A stretch of 64,000 nucleotides of DNA from Coenobita brevimanus. Taxonomy: Eukaryota > Arthropoda > Malacostraca > Decapoda > Coenobitidae. The notes below the pieces were generated by a model. The model was given only the letters and a program-made list of their open reading frames with translations, was not told where the DNA came from and searched no databases. How positions within the stretch are numbered: the stretch's first letter is position 1; every line of letters begins with the position of its first letter. The position numbers and the translations under genes are program-made. The stretch spans positions 1,924,315 through 1,988,314 of the forward strand of contig CM064691.1 in assembly GCA_032717465.1 (NCBI GenBank), read 5' to 3'. This document shows, in pieces, positions 56,261 to 64,000 of the stretch.

Positions 56261-57254
56261 CCCTTTAAACGCGGGTGTGAATAGTCGACCATCCCCCGAG
56301 TGGCGGGGTTGTATCGCGGTCTGAGTACCTGAAGGAAAATATTAGCCAAAAATCAGAGATTAACCCTAAAACATTATACTTGGTATGGCAGATAGTACTT
56401 ACATTCAGCTTTCTCCAGAGACAGGTGCTGAGCCTTCGTGGACTACCCAAGGACTTGTGGAGACTTGCAAAGTTGGGTAACCAAATCTTCACTTTCACAC
56501 CTCCAGCAACCCGGTTTCCCCTCTACCACAGCCTCATTCAGTCACAGTAAACTTTATACTACAACGTAAAGGTAGTTTGGAATCCGTATTTGTACAATAA
56601 GCACTGAAAATAAGGCTAAAATCAACGAAGCCTACAGCTGACATGCAGCGCGGCGGCAGTCTTCCCGTCACTCAATTCCATTTTCACAGCTAAAAACATG
56701 TATACTACATTATTTTCAATCATATTACTTCCCAAAAAATCACCGCGGCGCGCTTTTTATTCTGCCTTACGCCGTCACTTTATTCTCGTTCCTGTCGGCC
56801 GCTTGCACTGACTCGGAAGAGCTAGAACTTGCCATAATGTCACTTTGAAAGCCTGCGGTAAACTGACGCTAAACAGGGGCAAACTGTGCGAAAAAAAGCT
56901 AGTGTTACAAATGGGGAAACAAGCGTTTCCTATTAGCATAAACTGCTTGTGAGAGGAGAGCGCAGATTTACAGTTCTGAGCAGTCAGAGCGCTGCCATGT
57001 ATCACAGCCAGGCTGGCCGGGCCGTGGTGGGGGGGGGAGGGGGGAAAAATGCGATACTTGGCAACAACGGAGGTCAGTAGTACGAAGGTAAAGTATGCTA
57101 ATTGTAGCTAAAGGGTGGTGGTACTGATAGACAATACCAGCTGGAGCCTGCTTGCCCGCGGTTATTCAAAATTTACTAGAATCGCAAACGCGACGCTCCG
57201 CCGTTATGTCCTTTTCGCCGAGCGTCGTAAATGCGACGATCCACGTTTAAAGGG
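56261..57254. mobile_element. TTAA-flanked piggyBac-type element 3
   Basis: 994 bp between TTAA copies (56257-56260 and 57255-57258). Ends are CCCTTTAAACGCGGGTGTGA and CCCTTTAAACGTGGATCGTC. GC-rich patches with many CpG (for example CGCGACGCTCCGCCG near 57189) stand out from the AT-rich surroundings. No transposase seen. It interrupts the LINE D endonuclease, which reads on after it. Confidence 0.85.
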
Positions 57255-57343
57255 TTAATCTCACCCAGTTAGCCAATCAACCTACCTGCGTACCAAACAA
57301 CCCCGATCAAAATCCCCACCTATGGGACATGTTTCTAACAACC
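57255..57343 (+). mobile_element. LINE D copy 3, segment 3
   Basis: About 90 bp continuing the endonuclease frame after element 3: the junction restores DPFNLTQLANQPTCVPN and then NPHLWDMFLT, cut by a LINE B insertion. Confidence 0.82.
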
Positions 57344-58875
57344 TATCTATCTATCTATCTATTGCCAGACGCCTTAATCCTTCACGAGGTGGCCACAAGC
57401 AAATCGCTTCTACGTTGCCCTAACCCCCGCCATTTCACTGCCCTGCTCCCAACTCACACCCTCCTCTCTAATATACCTCTCCCCTCCATCCCTCCATCTC
57501 ATCCTCGGCCTCCCCCTCCCTCTCCCTCCCTCCACCTCACTCACATACACTCTTCTCATCAGTCTCTCACCCTCCATCCTCTCCACATGGCCAAACCACC
57601 TCAGTGCGTTCCTCCTAACGCTTCCTATCACATCCACATCCACACCACAATGCTCTTTTATATCCTCATTTGTTAGCCTGTCTCTCCATGTGACTCCACA
57701 GGCTCCTCTTAAATAACTCATTTCCACTGCTCTCAATCTTGACTTGTGTCCCCCAAACTACGTCCAAGCCTCACTTCCATACGTTAGAGTTGGTATCACA
57801 ATACTGTCATGTAGTAACTTTTTCACTTCCATGCTCACTTCCCTGTTTCTTACCACTGCTTTCAAGGAACCAGCAACCTTTCTTCCTTGTTGTACCCTTT
57901 CAAGCATTTCATCCTCCAAACTTCCATCGTTACTCATCACACTCCCCAAGTACTTAAATGTACTCACATTTACCATTTCCTCACCATCCAACCTCACTGT
58001 ACATTCACTGACTTCACCTCTCTCAAAGACCATCACTTTACTCTCCCCTACATTCACCTTTAGATTCTGTGTCTTATACGCTCTCCCAAACTCACCCACC
58101 AAGCCTTGCAACTCTCCTTCGTCTTCACTTAACAGCACAGCATCATCTGCAAACAACAGTACAGGGAGTTTCCAAACACTACCCTCTCTCACTAGGGCCA
58201 CTCCAACATCCACTGCCCTACCTTGTACCTTTTTTATTACCCCATCCATGTACAGACTGAACAACCATGGAGACATGACACATCCCCGTTTCAACCCAAC
58301 CTTCAATGAGAAAAATTCATTCAGTTCACCATCCACACTCACTGCAGCCATAGCACCTTCAAACATTCTCTTCACAGCATTCAACAACTTCCCATCTACT
58401 CCATATATTCTTAATACTTTCCACAATCCTTGTCTATCCACCCTGTCATATGCTTTCTCCAAATCCATGAAGGCCACATACAACTTCTTTCCCTTCTCTA
58501 GACTCTTTTCCACTAAAGATCTATGAATGAATATCTGATCTACACAACCACTTCCCTTCCTAAATCCTCCCTGTTCTTCTCCAACTAATTCCTCTGTTCT
58601 TTCCCTAACTCTGTCAATAAGTATCCTACCATACACTTTTCCTATTACACTAAGTAGACAAATGCCCCTATGATTACAACACACTTCTTTTTCCCCTTTT
58701 CCTTTGTACAAGGGAATAATAATACCTGACTTCCAATCCTCCAGGACTCTACCTTCCTCCCAGACCAATCTGCACATCTTCCACATCCATTGTACTACTA
58801 TCTCTCCCCCATGCTTCAGCATATCATCACACGCTCCATCAATTCCTGGGGCTTTCCCCAATCTGACTTTCTTCA
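57344..58875 (-). mobile_element. LINE B copy in LINE D, near-perfect 12-bp TSD
   Basis: 1.53 kb with its (TAGA)n tail at the left, flanked by TTTCTAACAACC (57332-57343) and TTTCTAAAAACC (58876-58887). A 372-residue frame (58876-57758) carries KLGKAPGIDGAC-like, GEEQGGFRKGSGC, FMDLEKAYDRV, LKVGLKRGCVMSPWLFS and LLFADDAVLLSEDE. The C-terminal domain continues in another frame from 57736. It is nearly intact apart from 5' truncation and this frame break. Confidence 0.92.
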
Positions 58876-59167
58876 TTTCTAAAAACCAATTAAGATAACT
58901 ATAATGTCGAAGTGAAGTCCCCCCTCAGATCCTCTGATCACTGTCTGATACAAGCCACCAGTTCAACACCTACCACACCCTCCTGTCATGGTGACTAAAT
59001 GGCACTATGACAGGGCAGAATGGGAGGGTCTCCAAAATTTTTTCATGGATGTTCCTTGGACCTCCTTTTTCTTTGAAGATGCACACTCCACATTGGGCCA
59101 CATACAGGATTTCATTAAAGTCAGCATGGAAACATTCATTCCTCATCATAGTTACAGTAAAAGATGT
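58876..59167 (+). mobile_element. LINE D copy 3, segment 4 (endonuclease end)
   Basis: Resumes the endonuclease with the PLRSSDHCLIQAT region (the Ser-Asp-His motif) near 58920-58950, then a helical linker including ATYRISLKSAWKHSFLI in one frame, up to a SINE at 59168. Confidence 0.8.
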
Positions 59168-59391
59168 CCATCCATCCATCCATCATCCAATCCTACATTG
59201 CCCCATGAGGAGCGTAGGAGCCCGAGGCTAGGCAGTTGGTCCCGACATTTAAGATGAGAGTGACCGGCCTCACTCATCCCTGTGTGGCATTACATGAGCA
59301 ATCAACCCCAACCATCCCTTAGATATAAACCTTCACTGGCTCAATCCGATTGGAGCACAATAATTACCCACTAAACCACCAGGCACCAAAA
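59168..59391 (-). mobile_element. SINE S4, possible tRNA-like head
   Basis: On the minus strand it starts GGTGCCTGGTGGTTTAGTGG, an A-box-like tRNA start, and ends in (GGAT)n (59165-59183 on the plus strand as CCATCC units). A good B box was not found. It is seen once here, so the family is only proposed. Confidence 0.5.
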
Positions 59392-59693
59392 TTTGGTTAT
59401 ATGGTTACCACCCAGCATAGTAAATGGTTTCCTGGTGTACAGGAAACCATTTGGCTTGTCACTCAGTGTAGAGTCACCCATAGGCAGAAGGACGAGGAAA
59501 GAATGAAGGAAAGAAAGACACAAGAGGGAGTGTAAAGTCACCTGTAGGCAGAAGGACAAGGAAAGAATTAAGGAAAGAAAGATAGAAGAGAATGGAAGGA
59601 AAGAAGGATGGAGGAGAGGAAAGGGCAGACACCCGACAGCAGCACTACATCGAGTGAGTGGATGGTGAGTGCCCCCACCTACCACAAAGTAAT
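59392..59693 (-). mobile_element. SINE S1 copy lacking 3' tail
   Basis: From GGTTATATGGTTACCACCC at the left to ATGGTGAGTGCCCCCACC at the right, minus strand, S1 order, with an internal duplication of the 'AGTCACC.GTAGGCAGAAGGAC' part. It abuts S4, so the two may have inserted as one unit or at one hot spot. Confidence 0.8.
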
Positions 59694-59985
59694 TCACCTA
59701 AATGGTTTGACCACAATTGTGCCAGAGTAACAGAACATAAAACAATAGCCTAATACACTTATACAAGGACCAAAACTAAAGAAGCCATTAACTATCATAG
59801 AAATATCAGAAACCATGCCAAAACTATTATCAATCTTTCTAAATCAAACTCTCTTCATAGACAAGCTAACAAACTACTAAACAACCCAAATGATAACAAA
59901 AGATTCTGGTCTACCCTTAATTCATTCAAATCTAACCACTACCACCTCTTCCATTCCACTTCTTCGTTTGTTTGTTTCCTTGTTT
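59694..59985 (+). mobile_element. LINE D copy 3, segment 5 (linker before RT)
   Basis: Codes for PKWFDHNCARVTEHK, AINYHRNIRNHAKTII and KRFWSTLNSFKSN, the segment between endonuclease and RT in Jockey-like LINEs ('KPWFD..C', 'FW...N'). It stops at about 59960, where the AGGTCA-rich repeat begins. No RT follows. Confidence 0.78.
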
Positions 59986-60570
59986 GCTAGTAACATTACG
60001 GAAAAACAGTTGAATGAAATTACATGAAACTTCCAGGATATGTGGGCATTGCTTCCAAAGGAAAGTGACTAAGTTTTGGAGGTAATCGAGTGACCATGAA
60101 AGGTCAAAATCAAGGTCACAGATTTTCACAGGGCTATAACTTGAAACCAACTAAAGATATATACTATTATGAACATTCGGGAACTCGTAATACGGACTTT
60201 CATTTGGCACCAAGATCTTTGACCTTGAGTGACTTTAAACGTCAAACTCAAAGTCGTGGATATTTAGGGGGCTACAACTCGAAACTGGTTGAAGACAGAG
60301 AGATATTTACTATTATCAACATCTAGGAAGTCCCATAAAGGTTTTTAATTGGTACCATGACCCTTGACTGTACAGGACCCTGAAAGGTCAAGTTCAAGGT
60401 CAAGGATATTCAGGGGACTATATCTCAAAACTTGTTGAAGACAGATATTTACTATTATCAAGATATAGGAAGTCACATACGGGTTTTTATTTGGCAGCAT
60501 GACCTTTGACCTTGAGTGACCCTGAAAGGTCAAATGCAAGTTCATAAATTTTCAGAGGGTGTAACTTGAA
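59986..60570. repeat. AGGTCA-rich imperfect tandem repeat, ~130 bp units
   Basis: About four to five units of 120-130 bp, each with AGGTCAAG(T/G)(T/C)CAAGGTCA-like sequence, 'GGGGGCTACAACTCGAAAC' or similar, 'GATATTTACTATTATCAA' and 'TGACCTTTGACCTTGAGTGA'. Units are diverged. AGGTCA is also the half-site bound by nuclear receptors, but the repeat may simply be a satellite or element part. Confidence 0.75.
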
Positions 60571-61121
60571 AACATTTGCGCCATTATCTTAGACTTTAAT
60601 TGTGTACTACTCTGACACTAAATGGCAGTACTGATTCTGTATTAAACAGCAATAAAACAACAGCTGTCGGGTGAGGTTTGTTGCGCCTGGTACCACTTGT
60701 TGTTTTTTTATTTGTTGGTTATTGGGGTATGCCTATATACAGTAAGCTTCCAATTATGTGACTGCATTAATTAGTAAAACATCATTATCAGCAGGCAAAA
60801 ATTTGGATGAATTAATGCATTATCCATTTTTTACACCATTAACCAACAACATACCACAAACCACATGGGAATAATCAACAAAATCTTTTAAGAATACAGT
60901 ATAGTTGACAATGTTGTTTTTTTTCATGCTCATGTTTGAATAGTTATATAGTACAATACAGGGTTTCTGAAAGGATTATGCTCCTCAAAGAGGGGCTGGT
61001 GAGTTAACACTGCATTATCTGAAAAAATGCATTATCCAACATGGCTTTGTCTGAATTAAGACTGGTAATCAGGAACTTACTGTATCTATCTATCTACACA
61101 CACACACACAAAGATGCTTAC
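60571..61121. other. Intron, nothing recognised
   Basis: AT-rich; short AC run at 61097-61110 next to the donor of the exon at 61122. No other feature. Confidence 0.4.
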
Positions 61122-61243
61122 CTTTTTAGTGGGTGTGGGAGAGTTGATGCAGCCACCATATACCTGACCAGCAGCCTCACAGCAGAACGTACTTCCCCTT
61201 CTTCATGTACTAGTGACACTGAGCTCCCCTTCTCTCCTCCATC
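61122..61243 (-). CDS. HERC1: HERC1-like exon 3 of 11
   Basis: 122 bp. The acceptor is TTTTTTGCCAG and the donor GTAAGC. Forty codons plus two bases (exit phase 2). It contains VHEEGEVRSAVRLLVRYM, which matches in spacing and character the HERC1 segment 'VHED.E.R.A..FL.RHM'. It ends in HPLK, and the split codon restores Arg with the next exon, giving a joined 'PLKR' as in the family's 'PIKR'. The intron that follows (48888-61121) is about 12 kb and full of LINE copies. Confidence 0.88.
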
Positions 61244-61697
61244 CTGGCAAAAAATCTTATAACACTATCCTACTATACTAAGAAACTTCCACTCGCCTCC
61301 ACCCCTTTTGTTTTTGCAACCTCATTCACTTACATGTAAGCTCTCAGTTGTAAGGGGTAACAGTCTATGCCAAAGCAAGGCTGAAACTCCACAATTAGAT
61401 CCTACTGATTACATCATTATCATTTTGTTAACTTCCTTTTCCAAAGTAAGGCTGGAGTGATGTAAGGTTAGAAAGTAAAGCAAAGAAAACAACGTGCAAC
61501 AGAGGACAAACTATTCACAACATGCCCAATAAAATGGATCCAATATTCATTTACACATCATTCAAACCCCAGGAACCCTGGCTGCACCACACAGGCCTAA
61601 CCATCTGCCCATATATTTTTTGGTACTTCTGCCAGCATTGTAAGATGTTGGACATATGAGGGACATATGACAGCAACGCTAGTTACTAAGAACTAAC
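61244..61697. other. Short intron between exons 2 and 3
   Basis: 454-bp intron of the HERC1-like gene with GTTAGT donor and TTTTGCCAG acceptor. No repeat recognised. Confidence 0.7.
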
Positions 61698-61838
61698 CTT
61701 ATCATGTGAAGCCCGTGGAATGAGCAGCATTTCAGCATAACGTGGGCAGTTCATGATGGCAGTGATGGCCCTCAGGCTGGCACTCTGCAGCAGGGCCAGA
61801 CGCAGTGCTGTAGCCTCCTCCTGGCTCACCTCACTACC
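61698..61838 (-). CDS. HERC1: HERC1-like exon 2 of 11
   Basis: 141 bp, 47 codons, phase 0 at both ends. The acceptor is CCCTTTAG and the donor GTTAGT. The peptide is an amphipathic helical stretch (ALRLALLQSASLRAITAI) followed by CPRYAEMLLIP. HERC1 proteins have a closely similar stretch, with a leucine-rich helix and then a '.Y.E.LLIP' motif, downstream of the SPRY domain. It joins in frame to the next exon at 61243. This is one of the clearer family matches in the window; no catalytic role is expected for this scaffold region. Confidence 0.88.
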
Positions 61839-62150
61839 CTAAAGGGTATACCAGTCAATGGTAAACATGACAAGTACGCATCATGAATATTCAGAAATAC
61901 ATTATATGAGTCATAATCAACATCTCCAAAGCCTTGATTCTTCCAAGAAACCCAATGAGAGAGGATGGCCAACACAGAATAACCACTGGGCTAATCTCTA
62001 TCTTAGCACCACAATTCTTTCATTTCTATTAGCCACCTTTAAGGCAGATTTCACTCTTTTACATACAATTCTGAAGAAGTCCAATTCATTCTGGTCGTGG
62101 CTCCCTTCAGCCATCATGTATACAGCTTTTCTCTTCATTATTCTTTTCCT

Positions 62151-62154
<4 letters not shown>
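61839..62154. other. Intron, nothing recognised
   Basis: Upstream of exon 2; leads into an AC microsatellite. Confidence 0.4.

Positions 62155-62239
<85 letters not shown>
62155..62239. repeat. (AC)n microsatellite
   Basis: About 42 AC units. Confidence 0.97.
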
Positions 62240-62242
<3 letters not shown>

Positions 62243-62529
62243 TGCTTTTCTACATACCACTAGTATGATGTGGTGTATGATGTGTGATGTGGTGGTAATG
62301 GGTATGGTATTATCAGTGTGGCCAAAGAGACATTAATGATAACACCTACAAAATGTAGGCTATACAATGATCCCTCGGTTATTGCACATCACTGGTACCA
62401 AGCTTTGTGTGTGATAAATAATGAAACTAAATGATAACGAAAGCACAGAACCTATGGAATTTATCCTAACCAGTACTGGGTACTCCACTCGCAAAAACAA
62501 ATTCTCACTTTTACAACAATTTATACGCC

Positions 62530-62896
62530 CTAGGTGGTGGCGACCATCATCCACTCACTTAATGCAATGCTGCCTACTTCTTTCTTCGCCTTTATCATTC
62601 TTTTTCTCTGTCTGCCCTCCTCTCTTCCTGTTTCCTACCATCTTTCCTGTCACTTTGTCTTACTCTTCTTTCTTTTTCTGGTGGCTTTACATTGAGTGAC
62701 AAGACAAATGGTTTCCTGTAAGACAGGAAACCACTTACAACACTAGGTGGTAACCATATAACCAACCCATATGTGTTCCCTACATGTCAACAAGTGGGCT
62801 GCTGGAGGGTTAGTGCCCTTCCTTGTAAAACAACTCAGACACAAATGGCCACCCTTTACGAGATTATAGGGTCTGACTATAGATGGACAGATAAAA
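62530..62896 (+). mobile_element. SINE S1 copy
   Basis: Starts GGTGGTGGCGACCATCATCC like the reference copy and ends with GGCCACCCTTTACGAGATTA and a degenerate tail (TATAGATGGACAGATAAAAA). It is diverged in the tail, so probably older. Confidence 0.88.
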
Positions 62897-63346
62897 ATAA
62901 AAACGTACTGTTATGGATGGTATCTGAGACAAACATAGGTATGGTTAAGGTATCAGAATGTGATGAAATGGACACAATAAGGAAGAAACATGTACCATAG
63001 ACAGACCTAAGATGGGCTTGACAAAAGGGGTTCTGAGACTAGAGGGTGGAAAGATAGTGGTCTCCACCACCTGCGATTAACTCTTTGAGTAGGACCTCAT
63101 CTTTGAATCCCTCAATGCCATCAGAAACCAGCACTTTCAAGTAAAACCGGCTCAGGTGCGTGATAACAAAGCTTTTTAGCCGAAAAATGTGTGATACTGG
63201 CAGGAGTGCAGATTTTCATCTTGTAGTGATAATGAAAACTGCTATAGCCAAGTGCACAAAACTGAGTAATCACTGTACAGCACATTACATGTTATTTGTA
63301 AAAACATCACACAAACACAACCAATCCAGTGTGTTACTCCCCATAC
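62897..63346. other. Intron, nothing recognised
   Basis: Sequence downstream of the donor of the exon at 63347. No repeat recognised. Confidence 0.4.
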
Positions 63347-63506
63347 CATTGGTGATGTGTGATGCGCAGCGTGGTGGTGGTGGTGGTGGTAGAGGTGGTG
63401 GGGGTGGCCAAGGGGCTGGTCTGCAGTGCGCCCCGTCACTTGGTCCATGATGTTTGTCACTAGCTGGTCTGTCAGCAGATCCATCGTCAGACCGTCACCA
63501 CTCATT
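63347..63506 (-). CDS. HERC1: HERC1-like exon 1 of 11 in window
   Basis: 160-bp candidate exon. The acceptor is a TGTGTGTCAG stretch ending at 63507 and the donor is GTATGG at 63346. The first base completes a codon, 53 codons follow, and it ends in phase 0, as the next exon needs. The peptide begins near MSGDGLTMDLLTDQLV, a helical stretch that could match the segment just after the SPRY domain, and ends in a histidine-rich tract with a run of six His. Domain evidence is weak here; support is mainly splice sites, openness and phase. It is the most upstream piece visible and I do not claim its ATG as a start codon. Confidence 0.55.
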
Positions 63507-63668
63507 CTGACACACACACAACATAATTTACTGGTACACTGTAGTTGCCTCCAGATGATATCATTCAGACTAGGAAGAATCTCATGTTAATTAACATAGG
63601 TTATATCTAACCCTGTGCAGACATCCCTCAATACACGAGTGTTCAGTAAGCATGGATATATGACTGCA

Positions 63669-64000
63669 CGATGTTTGAGAGGAATGAAGTCACAGAGTGT
63701 GCAGTGAGGTTGGATGGTGAGGATATGGAGAATGTGAGTGCATTCAAGTACTTGGGTAGTGTGATGAGTAAGGATGGAACTTTGGGGGATGAAGTATGTG
63801 AAAGGGTACAGCAGGGAAGAAAGGTTGTTGGTACACTGAAAGCAGTGATGAGAAATAGGGAGGTGAGTATGGAAGTTAAGAAGTCACTGCATGATGGTAT
63901 TGTGATCCCTACCCTGACGTATGGAAGCGAGGCGTGGACCTTGCAAGAGGGGAACAAGTCAAGAGTGAGAGCAGAGGAAATGAGTTACTTGAGAGGAGCA
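63669..64000 (+). mobile_element. LINE B fragment running off the window
   Basis: From ATGTTTGAGAGGAATGAAGT, matching 19028 onward of the long copy almost without change: MVFERNEVTECAVRLDGED-like coding through TYGSEAWTLQEG and SYLRGA to the last base. 5'-truncated; its 3' end lies beyond the right edge. Confidence 0.92.

Overview
The window is eukaryotic, intron-rich animal DNA, most likely from an arthropod and probably a decapod crustacean. That placement is an inference from the mix of LINE, SINE and long-inverted-repeat families and the long AC/TG microsatellites; nothing here fixes the species. There is no bacterial-style gene organisation. The sequence is a transposon-packed stretch of one host gene.

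Host gene. Eleven short exons on the minus strand (63506 down to 2402) join in one reading frame across ten introns with matching splice phases. They look like the middle of HERC1, the giant HECT-type E3 ubiquitin ligase, between its SPRY and WD40 domains. Diagnostic pieces are a split UBA-like domain (exons at 45295 and 24372), a split Cys/His zinc-binding module (exons at 3949 and 2402) and a conserved helical stretch (exons at 61698, 61122 and 48740). The RCC1-like, SPRY, WD40 and HECT parts would lie outside the window.

Mobile DNA in the introns. Six LINE families are separable by eye. LINE A carries a PHD/RING-like Cys-His finger between RT and its C-terminal domain and has an (ACGAA)n tail. 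LINE B is RTE-like with a (TAGA)n tail; it has one long copy at 16.4-19.7 kb and eight or more fragments. LINE C is CR1/L2-like, LINE D is Jockey-like with a poly(A) tail, LINE E has a GGTAAATA-type tail, and LINE F is a second RTE-like family. A Ty3/gypsy-like LTR element (27957-32697) has 940/941-bp LTRs but has lost protease, RT and RNase H.

DNA transposons include three TTAA-flanked piggyBac-type elements, each sitting inside a LINE. There are also TA-flanked pogo/Tigger-like elements, two of them nested long foldbacks at 35.7-41.7 kb, and a small PIF/Harbinger-like MITE.

SINEs. The commonest family (S1) has a body that looks like the 5' UTR of LINE B joined to the 3' end of LINE B. One copy (44388-44622) carries a 5S rRNA head and a perfect 14-bp target duplication. 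S2 has a tRNA-like head, S3 ends in (CAA)n, and S4 may have a tRNA-like head.

Layout: 0-5 kb, last three exons here plus small repeats; 5-10 kb, LINE A and a LINE-in-MITE-in-LINE nest; 10-24.5 kb, three exons, LINE D and the long LINE B; 24.5-45 kb, the largest intron, with TTAA element, LTR element, nested foldbacks and 5S-SINE; 45-49 kb, two exons around self-nested LINE B; 49-60 kb, LINE E cluster and a LINE D copy that took five insertions; 61-64 kb, three exons.
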